Below, one piece after another: positions 42,802 through 52,303 of a stretch of DNA of 64,000 nucleotides (its first letter is position 1; the number at the start of each line of letters is the position of its first letter). This stretch comes from Catalimonadaceae bacterium JC749 (lineage in GTDB: Bacteria > Bacteroidota > Bacteroidia > Cytophagales > Cyclobacteriaceae), in assembly GCA_021730635.1 (NCBI GenBank), contig JAJNNC010000019.1, positions 58,600-122,599 on the forward strand, given 5' to 3'. A program made the position numbers and the translations under genes. The notes under the pieces were generated by a model. It did not search any database and had not been told where the DNA came from. It saw only the letters and a list, made by a program, of their open reading frames with translations.

Positions 42802-45684
42802 ATGCAAGATATCAAGGAAAAAAGGGAACTGGAGAAAAGTAATGAGGATGTACTCACCCTCTCCTCAGCGGCTTATGACCAGGAAGTGATTGAAGTATTG
42901 GGTGCCAGAGAGCATAATCTAAAGAATATTGACACGGTACTACCCCGGAATAAACTGATTGTCATCACCGGTATCAGTGGCAGTGGTAAATCTTCGCTGG
43001 CATTTGACACCATTTATGCCGAAGGGCAACGCCGGTATATGGAGAGCTTCTCCGCTTATGCCCGTTCGTTTATTGGCAACTTACAACGGCCGGAAGTAGA
43101 CAAAATTAATGGTTTGAGCCCTGTAATATCCATAGAGCAAAAAACCACCTCCAAAAATCCGAGATCTACGGTAGGTACTGTGACAGAAATTTATGATTTC
43201 ATGCGCCTTTTGTTTGCCCGCGCCTCTGAAGCCTATTCCTATCTGACGGGCGAAAAAATGGTGCAACAGTCGGAGGATCAGATCATAGAGCATATTTTGG
43301 ATCACCATCAGGAGCAGAAACTCATAGTGCTGGCGCCGGTCGTTAAAGGACGGAAAGGACATTATCGTGAGCTTTTTCAGCAGATCCGTAAGATGGGGTT
43401 TGCCAAGGTACGGGTAGATGGTGAGCTGATGGAACTGGTGCCGAAGATGCAGGTAGACCGGTATAAAACCCATGATATTGAAATTGTCATCGACCGCCTG
43501 GTGGTTCATACAGAGGATCGCTACCGCCTGACTCAGTCAGTAAAGACGGCATTGCAACACGGGAAGGGGATTATGATGGTAGACGATACCCAGGGAAATA
43601 TTCAGCACTTCTCTAAATTTTTGATGGACCCCAAGACAGGCCTGGCCTATGATGAGCCGGCACCTAACACTTTTTCCTTTAATTCGCCCTATGGTGCCTG
43701 TCCGGTCTGTAATGGGTTGGGCCATATCGAAGAATATGCCATGGATACCATCATACCCGATAAATCCTTGAGTATCTCTCAGGGGGGGATTGCCGCCATT
43801 GGCGACTATCGGGATACCTGGATTTTTAAAAAACTGGAAGCGATTCTCAAAAAATACAAAGTCAAGCTCAGTACGCCTATCAAAGAAATTCCGGAAGACA
43901 TTCTGAAGGTCATTATCTATGGAGATCAGGATACGGTGTCGGTGAAGTCTGTTAAGTATCCGGGTTCTAACTATCAGGTGAAGTTTGAAGGCATTGTGGG
44001 TTATCTGGAGAAACAAAGTGAAATGGGCAGCGATAAAATGCAAAAATGGGCGAAACAGTTTATTACGTCTAACTTGTGTCCGGAATGCCAGGGGGCTCGT
44101 CTGAAGAAAGAGTCATTACATTTTAAAATAGACCATAAAAACATCGCTGAGCTGGCACACATGGACATTACTGCGCTCAACGAGTGGTTTTTGCATTTGG
44201 AGGAGCGTTTGAATGAACGGCAAAAAGTCATTGCCACGGAAGTGCTCAAGGAAATCCGGAAACGCATTGGTTTTCTGGTGGATGTTGGTCTAACCTATCT
44301 GACGCTCAACCGACCCCTGCGTACACTCTCCGGCGGGGAAGCCCAGCGGATTCGTCTGGCTACTCAGATCGGCACACAACTGGTGGGAGTGTTGTACATT
44401 CTGGACGAACCCAGTATCGGGTTGCACCAGCGAGACAATGTGAAACTAATCCGGGCGCTGCAAAATCTGAGGGATTTAGGCAACACGGTGATTGTGGTGG
44501 AACATGATAAGGATATGATGATGCACGCCGACTATATTCTGGATATCGGTCCGGGCGCCGGACGACATGGAGGAAAGGTGATTGCCTCCGGTTCACCGGA
44601 AGAGTTTCTGGAGCGGGGAGGCATCACCGCTGAGTATTTACGGGGCATCCGGCAAATTGAGATCCCTGCCCAAAGAAGGAAAGGCAATGGAGATCAGCTT
44701 GTATTGAAAGGAGCTACCGGAAATAATCTGAAGAATGTTACCTTGCGTCTTCCTTTAGGCAAGATGGTGTGTGTAACGGGTGTTTCTGGCAGTGGTAAAT
44801 CCACATTGATTCATAACACTTTATTTCCCTTATTAAGCCGGCATTTTTACCGGTCGGTGATAGAGCCTTATCCCTATCAGTCTATCAAAGGGCTGGAACT
44901 GGTTGATAAGGTGATTGAGGTAGATCAATCTCCTATCGGGCGTACGCCCCGTTCTAACCCGGCTACCTATACGGGGGTGTTTTCTGATATCCGTTCTTTA
45001 TTTTCTCAATTGCCGGAGGCTAAGATCAGAGGTTATAAGCCAGGCAGGTTTTCCTTTAATGTGAAGGGAGGGCGCTGCGAAACCTGTGAGGGGGCTGGTA
45101 TGCAGGTGATAGAAATGGATTTTCTGCCAGATGTACAGGTGCCCTGTCCTACCTGTAAAGGTAAACGCTATAACCGGGAGACCCTGGAAATCCGTTTCAA
45201 GGGGAAATCTATCTCCGATGTATTGGATATGACGGTGGAACAGGCCGTGGAATTTTTTGAAAACCAACCCCGCATTTTAAGAAGAATACAGACCCTGGAA
45301 AATGTAGGTTTAGGGTATATTACCCTGGGGCAGCATGCTACCACGCTCTCCGGCGGGGAAGCACAACGGGTGAAACTGGCAACGGAACTCTCAAAAAAAG
45401 ACACCGGCAAAACCCTTTATATTTTGGATGAACCTACCACCGGACTACATTTTCAGGATATACAGCATTTACTGGATGTGTTAAACAAACTGGTAGATAA
45501 AGGAAATACCGTACTGATTATTGAACATAACCTGGATGTGATCAAGGTGTCGGATTATGTAATCGATCTGGGGCCTGAGGGTGGTGATGAAGGGGGAAAG
45601 ATTGTCTGTGAAGGGACTCCTGAAGAAGTAGCCAAGTGTTCGCATGGCTATACGGCCACTTTTCTTCGTGAGGAACTGAAGTGA
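42802..45684 (+). CDS. uvrA: Excinuclease ABC subunit UvrA
   Basis: 960 residues from the ATG at 42802, in family range. Damage-recognition ATPase of nucleotide excision repair. Walker A motifs GISGSGKSS (near residue 57) and GVSGSGKST, signature LSGGEAQR twice, and Walker B LYILDEPS and LYILDEPTTGLHFQDI. Zinc modules are visible: CPVCNGLG...CPECQGARL and CETCEGAGMQ...CPTCKGKRY. An N-terminal extension of about 28 residues precedes IEVLGAREHNLKNID, slightly longer than usual. Own promoter; no uvrB nearby. Confidence 0.98.
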   Translation: MQDIKEKRELEKSNEDVLTLSSAAYDQEVIEVLGAREHNLKNIDTVLPRNKLIVITGISGSGKSSLAFDTIYAEGQRRYMESFSAYARSFIGNLQRPEVDKINGLSPVISIEQKTTSKNPRSTVGTVTEIYDFMRLLFARASEAYSYLTGEKMVQQSEDQIIEHILDHHQEQKLIVLAPVVKGRKGHYRELFQQIRKMGFAKVRVDGELMELVPKMQVDRYKTHDIEIVIDRLVVHTEDRYRLTQSVKTALQHGKGIMMVDDTQGNIQHFSKFLMDPKTGLAYDEPAPNTFSFNSPYGACPVCNGLGHIEEYAMDTIIPDKSLSISQGGIAAIGDYRDTWIFKKLEAILKKYKVKLSTPIKEIPEDILKVIIYGDQDTVSVKSVKYPGSNYQVKFEGIVGYLEKQSEMGSDKMQKWAKQFITSNLCPECQGARLKKESLHFKIDHKNIAELAHMDITALNEWFLHLEERLNERQKVIATEVLKEIRKRIGFLVDVGLTYLTLNRPLRTLSGGEAQRIRLATQIGTQLVGVLYILDEPSIGLHQRDNVKLIRALQNLRDLGNTVIVVEHDKDMMMHADYILDIGPGAGRHGGKVIASGSPEEFLERGGITAEYLRGIRQIEIPAQRRKGNGDQLVLKGATGNNLKNVTLRLPLGKMVCVTGVSGSGKSTLIHNTLFPLLSRHFYRSVIEPYPYQSIKGLELVDKVIEVDQSPIGRTPRSNPATYTGVFSDIRSLFSQLPEAKIRGYKPGRFSFNVKGGRCETCEGAGMQVIEMDFLPDVQVPCPTCKGKRYNRETLEIRFKGKSISDVLDMTVEQAVEFFENQPRILRRIQTLENVGLGYITLGQHATTLSGGEAQRVKLATELSKKDTGKTLYILDEPTTGLHFQDIQHLLDVLNKLVDKGNTVLIIEHNLDVIKVSDYVIDLGPEGGDEGGKIVCEGTPEEVAKCSHGYTATFLREELK

Positions 45685-45749
45685 TCCTGACTAGGAAGAC
45701 CTTTCCTTTTCGCTAAAGAAGCAAGTGGATCAATGTTGAATATTACGTA

Positions 45750-45797
45750 AAAACCTCCTGTAGGAAAGCTTACTGAGCCGAACAGGAGGTTTTCATA
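45750..45797 (+). terminator. Hairpin after uvrA
   Basis: A perfect 12-bp inverted repeat AAAACCTCCTGT (45750-45761) / ACAGGAGGTTTT (45782-45793) with a 20-nt loop, placed 65 nt after uvrA; the T tract is short. It could end transcripts from both directions. Confidence 0.7.
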
Positions 45798-45850
45798 TAT
45801 TAGAAGAACGGATTTATTTTTCTACAAGCCAATGACTACATATAGATACC

Positions 45851-46777
45851 TCAGGCTGAGGCGTTGGCGACGGCTATCTTTCGTTGATCAACCTGCCAGA
45901 ATTCTCCTATCATATTGGTAAAAGAAGCAGCATTCTGTCTGAAAAGCTTGCGTCCTAAGGGATAGGCTTCCTTTCTCAACGATTTTCTCTTCTCTTTGAT
46001 CAGAGAAAGAAGAGGGCGTGCATCATAGCCATCTTCCCAGGTCATCTGCTCAACAGTTTGTTTCAAAACAGCCAAGTCATGTTCTTTGCCCAGGTAGTCG
46101 GTAAGCGTGTGCAATTCCTCTTCCCAGGCGGATAACATGCCTGGCCAAAGGGGTGTCAGCACGTTGAGCTGATAGCGAAGATATTTGGCTCTTTTGCGCC
46201 ATTCATGAAAAGCAGGCCCTGTCTTTTTAGTATAGGCTTGTTTCAAACCTGCCCTACATCGTTGATAGACCCGTTTTAAACCGGGCTTTACTGCTTTAAA
46301 ATTGGAATGCTTGATAGACCAGTCCTGATAATAAGATTCTGCTTCCTCTAAAATTCTATAGACAGCAGGCAGGAGTTGTTCCTGTTGGATGTTATACCGG
46401 GTAATGGCTGCCTTTTTTCCACCCAGGTGGTGTTTGGTCTTTTGCAAAACAGCCTGGATAGTCTGTTCACCGGATGAATCTTCCTGTTCCAGTTGTTGCA
46501 CCGTTTCCAACAGGGCTGTGGCATCTCTGGCTTCTGAAAGCAGCCGCGAGGTATCACGAAAATAATAGTTGGCAGCCCGGTACTTTTTCTTTCCTATTTC
46601 ATCGCGTACCAACCGGCACAGCGCTCTGAGCTTCTTAAAATCTTTTCTCGTCTGATGGATCGCTGCATGGGGGTCCGCTTCCTCTTTCAGTACCTGCCGG
46701 ATGTGATCCACTCTTTCCTGCATCAGTTGCTTGATGTTGTCCTCCACACTCTGTTGTAATTCGATCTCAAAATTCAT
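45851..46777 (-). CDS. CHAD domain protein
   Basis: 308 residues, soluble, helical and rich in basic residues. The N-terminal half holds the HQTRKDFKKLRALCRLVRDEIG helix with its conserved His and basic residues; a second set, HEWRKRAKYLRYQLNVL, begins at about 190. This duplicated four-helix design defines the CHAD domain, which binds polyphosphate granules. No CYTH domain is fused and no polyphosphate kinase is adjacent. Convergent with uvrA, sharing its terminator. Confidence 0.92.
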   Translation of the reverse strand: MNFEIELQQSVEDNIKQLMQERVDHIRQVLKEEADPHAAIHQTRKDFKKLRALCRLVRDEIGKKKYRAANYYFRDTSRLLSEARDATALLETVQQLEQEDSSGEQTIQAVLQKTKHHLGGKKAAITRYNIQQEQLLPAVYRILEEAESYYQDWSIKHSNFKAVKPGLKRVYQRCRAGLKQAYTKKTGPAFHEWRKRAKYLRYQLNVLTPLWPGMLSAWEEELHTLTDYLGKEHDLAVLKQTVEQMTWEDGYDARPLLSLIKEKRKSLRKEAYPLGRKLFRQNAASFTNMIGEFWQVDQRKIAVANASA

Positions 46778-47214
46778 ATTTGGACTTATTTAATTAGCAT
46801 AAATCTTACGAAACAACCAAATTAAGCAATATTTGTTTATCTTCCTATAGTTTGCTATCAAACTAATTTTTGGTTCTAAAAGCCTCTCAAATGCTTTTCT
46901 CAGCTGTCTCTTTGAGAGAAACCTTATGTCATCATTGTATCAGACCAATCAGGATGGCTATCAGGAGTAGGTTTAGCGGTACCTGTTACGTATTTCATCA
47001 TGTCAGACTCAAAAATACCTTCATTCTCTGTTGGGAGGAGTATCCTTACCATGCGGATACAAGACAATGTTTTAGCTTGCCAAAGGATAGAAGGGAACTT
47101 ACTTCAGACAGCGTCTTTTGAGCATCTTAATAAAAAAAACCCGGACCACTGGGTGCCGGGATTTTTTACAACTTAAAACTAATTACGCAAATTAACTTCT
47201 GGTGAACTTACTGA
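46778..47214. other. Intergenic region
   Basis: 437 nt between the CHAD gene start and the end of the receptor gene, both on the minus strand. It should hold the CHAD promoter (AT-rich near 46790-46870) and, at its right end, the receptor terminator. An 83-codon plus-strand frame (46870-47121) has no recognisable features and I do not count it. Confidence 0.45.
47132..47167 (-). terminator. Intrinsic terminator of the 47.2-49.8 kb receptor gene
   Basis: On the minus strand CCCGG-CAC-CCA-GTG-GT-CCGGG is followed by a T run (plus-strand A run at about 47132-47139). It lies about 55 nt past the stop codon. Confidence 0.82.
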
Positions 47215-49782
47215 TTATCGCTGTTGGGAGTTCATCTGACCGTTATTGTCTCCTCCTTCTTTCAAATCATCATTTTGTATGGATTTTCTTCTTCTGGCTT
47301 GCGGATTGACATTAAGTTTTCCGATGCGGTAAGAAAAGTTGATCTTAAAACTCATGTTGCGCATGGTATTCACGCTGCTCTGGCTGATCACGGGTGAATT
47401 TATCTCGTTGCGCATTCTCATCTCAGGGGTAAAGAAGTTTTCAGCGCCAAAACCAATACTTCCTTTTTTGTCCTTAAAGTCTCTCTTGATGCTCAGGCTG
47501 TACATTCTGAAACCGTTCCGGTAACCCTGTAACTGCACGTCGCGCCCCCGGAAAAAACTGAAAAACTGCAATCCCCAGGCAGGGGTAAAGTTATAGTTAC
47601 CGAATATACGGCCACTCACGACCCATCCTTCGTTTTGAGCATTATACAACGGATCCGCTACATTGTTTTCCAGCACCGCATAGTAAGTATCCACACCTCC
47701 GTTGAGCGAAAACTTGTTAGAGATATTAATATTGGAGAACAAGCTCATTCCATAATGGTCTGTTTGACCGATATTCTGAAAGGTAGTCAGAATTGTATCC
47801 TGCCCGATGACACTTCTGACCGGTTGGATAGAGCCCCGGGAATTGCGCATGAAGGCAGAAAAGTTAAGGGAAGTATTTTTAATAAAGGTATTGTAAGAAA
47901 CCTCATAATTGTTCGTATACTCTGGCTCCAGGTCAGGGTTCCCCTGGGTAATGTTCAAAGGGTTGGACGCCTGAAGGTTGGGGTTGAGAAACTCCAGCGA
48001 CGGACGCTGAATCCGGCGGTTGTAGGCTGCTTTCAGCATATCTCCATTGGACAGTTTCCGGGAAATATTCAGGCTGGGTACCAGTACCCCGTAGGAAGGA
48101 ATCTCCACTTCCTGTTCCTCCTGGAAGTTGGCCTGAATGGTGGTGTATTCATAACGGGCCCCCGGCATGATGCTGTATTTGTCCAGGTTGAGCGTATAGG
48201 AAAGATAGCCTGACGTCACATTTTGTTCATAATTGAAAACATTGCTGAGTAAATCGTTAGACAGGGGAATATAAGGACCGTCCGCCCCTGTGGCGGTAAA
48301 ATACTGGTAACGGCTGGATACCTTTCGCAATATGTCTTTTCCGCCGAAAGCCAGTATCTGATTGTCTCCGATGGGCGTGGTATAATCTGCCTGAATCGTG
48401 ATTTCCTGGTTATAGCTGTTGTTTTCGTTTTTCAAACGGCTGATAATCTCTTCATTGCTTTGCTCCAGGATATTGTTGGTAAAGTCATTGTTTTGGTTAT
48501 TGCGGCTGTAGAGTGTCATCAGCGAAAATTCCCGCTGTGGTTTGGCAAAAGTGCGGATATAATTCAGGCTGACATCTACGGTACCCGAATAATTGCCCAT
48601 ATCAACCGTGCGGAGGTTGCTCTCCTGCAAGGTGTTGTCCAGGAAGGTTTGGGTAATGAGGGGGTCCTGGAAATTGTTGAAGTTGCGTAAACCATACTGC
48701 ACAGAGCCTGACAACCAATGAAATTTACTGATTTCATAGTCCCAGCCGAAGTTATAACGGCCAAACATCATACGACTGCGGGTATCGGCCTGTTGCAGGG
48801 TGACAGTCTGGCTTCCATCTTCATTGTAGGTGACCTGGCGGTTTTCAAAGCTACCGTTGATATTGTAACCAGTTCTCCCGAAACCTCCCAGTGATAAACC
48901 TAATTTACCCCGGCGGTAGCTGCCGTTGAGTCCCAGGTTGGAGCCCCGTGTACCGGCACTGGCATCTATCCCCAGCGAACCACCCTGCAATTTGTTTTTC
49001 TTGGTAATGATGTTGATAATACCGCCTGATCCTTCTGCGTCGTACCGGGCTGAAGGGGAGGTAATGACCTCTACGGATTTGATCTGATCAGCGGGAATTT
49101 GTTTTAAAGCATCGCCGATACTGTTGGCCGTGATGGTAGAAGGCTTGTTGTCGATCAGTACTTTAATATTCTGGCTACCCCTCAGGGATACATTCCCATC
49201 CAGATCTACCGATAACATGGGCACTCTTCTCAACACATCGGTGGCATCGCCTCCTTTGGTGGTTTGATCGTTTTCTGCATTGTATACCGTACGGTCTACT
49301 TTTTCTTCTATGAGATCGCGCTGCCCCTGTACCACTACTTCGTCCAACTCCTTAGTGTCAGAAGCCAGCGAGATGTTTCCCAAATCCACAGTGTTGTCTT
49401 TTTCTGTAAAAGTGACAGAAGATTTTTCTACGGCTTTATAACCGATGAAGCTGATAGAAACCTGGTAGGAGCCTGCTGGAATGTTTTTTAACTGAAACTT
49501 GCCTTTCTCATCGGCGACAGTGCCGTCTACCGGCTTATCACTCTCCGGCAGGGTAAGGGTGACCGTGGCATAGGGAACCGGTTGTTGGGTTTCCTGATCT
49601 ATGACAGTACCACTCAACCGGCCATTGCCGGTAGGGGTGTTCTGTGCGGGAGCCCCTGCACCAGGAAAAGATCCACTGCGTTGGGATGGATTCGTACTGC
49701 CTGGGTTTCCACCGGAAGGTACCTGTGCCATAGCACTATAACCGAAACACATCAGCGGAAGTAGGTACAATAGTTTTTTCAT
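47215..49782 (-). CDS. Outer membrane beta-barrel / TonB-dependent receptor family protein
   Basis: 855 residues. Signal peptide ends AMAQ near 20, followed by a Pro/Gly/Asn-rich linker (20-55) and a carboxypeptidase-regulatory-like domain (56-135, GTVIDQETQQPVPYATV). The plug carries VLRRVPMLSVDLDGNVSLRG, IKVLIDNKPST and VEVITSPSARYDAEGSGGIINI; the barrel includes RRIQRPSLEFLNP and GNPDLEPEYTNNYEV. Like its homologue at 20.8 kb it ends in a hydrophilic basic tail (about 30 residues, ending SQQR). It is divergent from a LytS/LytTR pair, which is a plausible regulator. Confidence 0.9.
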   Translation of the reverse strand: MKKLLYLLPLMCFGYSAMAQVPSGGNPGSTNPSQRSGSFPGAGAPAQNTPTGNGRLSGTVIDQETQQPVPYATVTLTLPESDKPVDGTVADEKGKFQLKNIPAGSYQVSISFIGYKAVEKSSVTFTEKDNTVDLGNISLASDTKELDEVVVQGQRDLIEEKVDRTVYNAENDQTTKGGDATDVLRRVPMLSVDLDGNVSLRGSQNIKVLIDNKPSTITANSIGDALKQIPADQIKSVEVITSPSARYDAEGSGGIINIITKKNKLQGGSLGIDASAGTRGSNLGLNGSYRRGKLGLSLGGFGRTGYNINGSFENRQVTYNEDGSQTVTLQQADTRSRMMFGRYNFGWDYEISKFHWLSGSVQYGLRNFNNFQDPLITQTFLDNTLQESNLRTVDMGNYSGTVDVSLNYIRTFAKPQREFSLMTLYSRNNQNNDFTNNILEQSNEEIISRLKNENNSYNQEITIQADYTTPIGDNQILAFGGKDILRKVSSRYQYFTATGADGPYIPLSNDLLSNVFNYEQNVTSGYLSYTLNLDKYSIMPGARYEYTTIQANFQEEQEVEIPSYGVLVPSLNISRKLSNGDMLKAAYNRRIQRPSLEFLNPNLQASNPLNITQGNPDLEPEYTNNYEVSYNTFIKNTSLNFSAFMRNSRGSIQPVRSVIGQDTILTTFQNIGQTDHYGMSLFSNINISNKFSLNGGVDTYYAVLENNVADPLYNAQNEGWVVSGRIFGNYNFTPAWGLQFFSFFRGRDVQLQGYRNGFRMYSLSIKRDFKDKKGSIGFGAENFFTPEMRMRNEINSPVISQSSVNTMRNMSFKINFSYRIGKLNVNPQARRRKSIQNDDLKEGGDNNGQMNSQQR

Positions 49783-50162
49783 GAATTTGAAGGGTGTTAA
49801 TAGTATGGATCAACCCTGTTTTTTTTCTAGCACTCGTGCATACTGCAGGTTACACCGTGTTTACCCAAAGGTTACAGCATACTTCCTGTTTTTTGCCTAC
49901 GGTCTGTGGCCAGCGGTTGAATACATGAAATAACGTGTCCCGTTTAAAAAAGTAAAAAGTAATCGACAGCCGGTTTGCAATTATAGACGATAGGCATCAC
50001 TTTGTCGATGAAATAGGGGCTCAGCCGTTTTGGTCCACCAACAGGCCCATTGATCGGCAAATAAGCAGCGAGCGGTCTATACATTCTTCCATATGGTAGA
50101 TTTGCCAGATAGTTGTAAATTCTACAGTGTATGTTTGTAGTTATTTTCCCGATATTTAACTC
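49783..50162. promoter_or_regulatory. Divergent regulatory region with a 22-bp-spaced direct repeat
   Basis: 380 nt hold the promoters of the receptor (minus) and LytS (plus). AGGTTACA occurs at 49847-49854 and again at 49869-49876, on the same strand exactly 22 bp apart (two helical turns), as expected for a LytTR-type dimer site about 70-90 nt before the receptor start. TATGTTTG (50130-50137) matches the -7 consensus for the kinase gene, although its -33 spacing is not ideal. Confidence 0.5.
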
Positions 50163-51242
50163 ATGACTACCCTATCTCTTCGACCCTATGTTTCACCTTT
50201 GATACATGTTTTGGTATGGGGTTTACTAGGGTTTCTGCTATTGTTGTACTGGCCGCTTTCCTGGCAGGCTTCCGGACAATTTATGCTTCCCATCCAGTTC
50301 TGGATAAAGCAGGGAATCCTGTTTTGTTTGCTGGTCGGTATCTTCTATCTGAATGCCTATGTGTGGGTGCCACGGTTTCTATTTCAGAACAGAAACGGCT
50401 GGTTTTTGGTCATTGCGCTGACAGCTTCTCTGGCATTGGTTTTTTTTGTGCAGCAGGTGGATGCCTGGTTAAACTTGCCAGAACTCATCCACAAGGCTTT
50501 ACACCCGGACAGTAATGAACCTCCTCGTCCAAGGAAGGTTTTTGATAACTACAACTTTATGCTAACCTTGCTGGTCTTAGGCATCAGCACCAGTGTGAAA
50601 GCGGTGCAGAAGTGGCAGAAAGATGCTCAACTCAGGCTTAGTTTAGAACAACAAAAAACAAGTTCGGAGCTTTCTTTCTTAAAAGCACAGATCAATCCGC
50701 ATTTCTTTTTCAATACACTTAATAATATATACATCCTGACCACTATCGATGTAGAGATAGCCCGTCAGGCCCTGCACAGGTTATCGCGTATGATGCGCTA
50801 TGTGCTCTATGAAACGCAGAAGGATACTACCTTGCTGAGTCAGGAAGTTTCATTTTTACAGGACTACATAGAACTGATGCAACTACGGCTTACCGATAAA
50901 GTGGAAGTTATTTTTGAATCTCCCCCTGTACTGAACGATGTACTGCTGGCGCCCATGCTGTTTCTGCCTTTCGTGGAAAACGCTTTTAAGCATGGGGTGA
51001 GTGCGCAGCTACCCAGTCGTATCCACATTGCTATCCATCAGCAGGGGCCAGTCTTGCAGTTGGAGGTGCGAAATACTAAATTTAATGAAAAAAGAATGGT
51101 ACTGGATGAGAGCAATGGGATAGGCCTGACCAATACCCGCCGCAGGCTCAATTTATTGTATCCGCATCATTATGATCTTCAGGTAAATGAAGATAAAACA
51201 GAAAATGAATACCAGGTGTGTTTAACACTGGATTTATCATGA
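50163..51242 (+). CDS. LytS-like sensor histidine kinase (copy 2)
   Basis: 359 residues. Four hydrophobic helices in the first 147 residues, then PF06580 kinase with His180 in AQINPHFFFNTLNN, N box PFVENAFKHGVS and SNGIGLTNTRRRL. It is a paralogue of the kinase at 12.6-13.7 kb, with the same His position. Its stop overlaps the regulator start as ATGA. Confidence 0.95.
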   Translation: MTTLSLRPYVSPLIHVLVWGLLGFLLLLYWPLSWQASGQFMLPIQFWIKQGILFCLLVGIFYLNAYVWVPRFLFQNRNGWFLVIALTASLALVFFVQQVDAWLNLPELIHKALHPDSNEPPRPRKVFDNYNFMLTLLVLGISTSVKAVQKWQKDAQLRLSLEQQKTSSELSFLKAQINPHFFFNTLNNIYILTTIDVEIARQALHRLSRMMRYVLYETQKDTTLLSQEVSFLQDYIELMQLRLTDKVEVIFESPPVLNDVLLAPMLFLPFVENAFKHGVSAQLPSRIHIAIHQQGPVLQLEVRNTKFNEKRMVLDESNGIGLTNTRRRLNLLYPHHYDLQVNEDKTENEYQVCLTLDLS

Positions 51243-51985
51243 CTACGCTGAATTGTATTGCCGTTGACGATGAACCGCTGGCACTCCGGCAGGTTTGCAC
51301 TTTTATAGAGCAGACTCCCTTCCTGACGTTGGTGGGCCGCTATTCCAGTGCAGTAGAGGCGTTAAAAGCATTGCATCAGCAGGCTATAGACCTGATTTTC
51401 CTGGATATTCAGATGCCCGACCTGACAGGTATCGAGCTAGCCCGGGTGCTGGATCGCGGGAAAAACCTGGCAGGCCCCCGTATCATTTTTACAACTGCTT
51501 TTAATCAGTTTGCGCTGGAAGGTTATAAGGTAGATGCCCTGGATTATCTGCTGAAGCCCTTTAACTACGAGGAATTTTTGCGGGCTGCCCAAAAGGCAAA
51601 GGCCTATGCTGAAAGGTTGAACCAATCCGTATCCAAACCTGATCCTGTAGCAGCGCCGGAAGAAGAATATTTGTTCCTGAAAGTAGAATACCAATTGGTG
51701 CGGGTCGCTTTTCAGGATATTCTCTATATTCAGGGACTAAAAGATTATGTCAAAATTTATCTTAAAAGTTCTTCCCGCCCACTCTTGTCTCTGATCAGTT
51801 TAAAGTCCCTGGAAGAGAAACTGCCTTCCCGTCGGTTTATGCGGATTCACCGCTCTTACATTATTTCCCTGGAGCAGATAAAAGCCGTGACGCGTAATGC
51901 CGTGCAGATCGGTGAAGAGACCATACCAGTCAGCGAACAGTATAAAGAAACCTTCAGTCAGTTTCTGAGCCGCTGGATCAATTAA
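51239..51985 (+). CDS. LytTR-family response regulator (copy 2)
   Basis: 248 residues from the ATG at 51239; a start at 51218 inside the kinase gene is less likely. Receiver with DDEPLAL and Asp56 in IFLDIQMPDLTG, then DALDYLLKPFNYEEFL, then LytTR domain with ILYIQGLKDYVKIYL and FMRIHRSYIISLEQI. It is very similar to the regulator at 11.9-12.6 kb, indicating a duplicated module. Likely targets are the receptor upstream (divergent) and the receptor downstream at 52.3 kb. Confidence 0.95.
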   Translation: MTTLNCIAVDDEPLALRQVCTFIEQTPFLTLVGRYSSAVEALKALHQQAIDLIFLDIQMPDLTGIELARVLDRGKNLAGPRIIFTTAFNQFALEGYKVDALDYLLKPFNYEEFLRAAQKAKAYAERLNQSVSKPDPVAAPEEEYLFLKVEYQLVRVAFQDILYIQGLKDYVKIYLKSSSRPLLSLISLKSLEEKLPSRRFMRIHRSYIISLEQIKAVTRNAVQIGEETIPVSEQYKETFSQFLSRWIN

Positions 51986-52303
51986 GCATAGACGTGTTCC
52001 TTGGATAGCCCTACTGCACGGAGAGGCAATCGCTCATTCGCTTTCTTCATTCAGGCTTGTTGGTTTATCTTTCTTTATCTGCTTGGGTTACTTTAAAAAA
52101 TGCTCACACCCCTCCTTGTATCCAATTTGGTCAAGTTTTTTCAAAGCACAGCTTAGGTCTTTTCTCAAAAAATTAATTAATTCACGCACCTTATGTCAGA
52201 ACCTGTTTTCAGGTGGCGGATCTAAGGTACAGACAGCCCTATGGAGAAGATAGCGATGCTACAAGCATACTATACGCAAACAGTTTAACGTCAAACCAGC
52301 CAT
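51986..52303. promoter_or_regulatory. Upstream region of the 52.3 kb receptor
   Basis: 318 nt without a gene. An ACCTG-TTTT-CAGGT hairpin lies at about 52201-52214. I did not find the AGGTTACA pair seen in the divergent region upstream, nor a consensus -7 box. Confidence 0.4.

Noticed and set aside
46870..47121. 83-codon plus-strand frame between the CHAD and receptor genes
   Set aside because: No signal, motif or promoter; composition unlike the genes around it.
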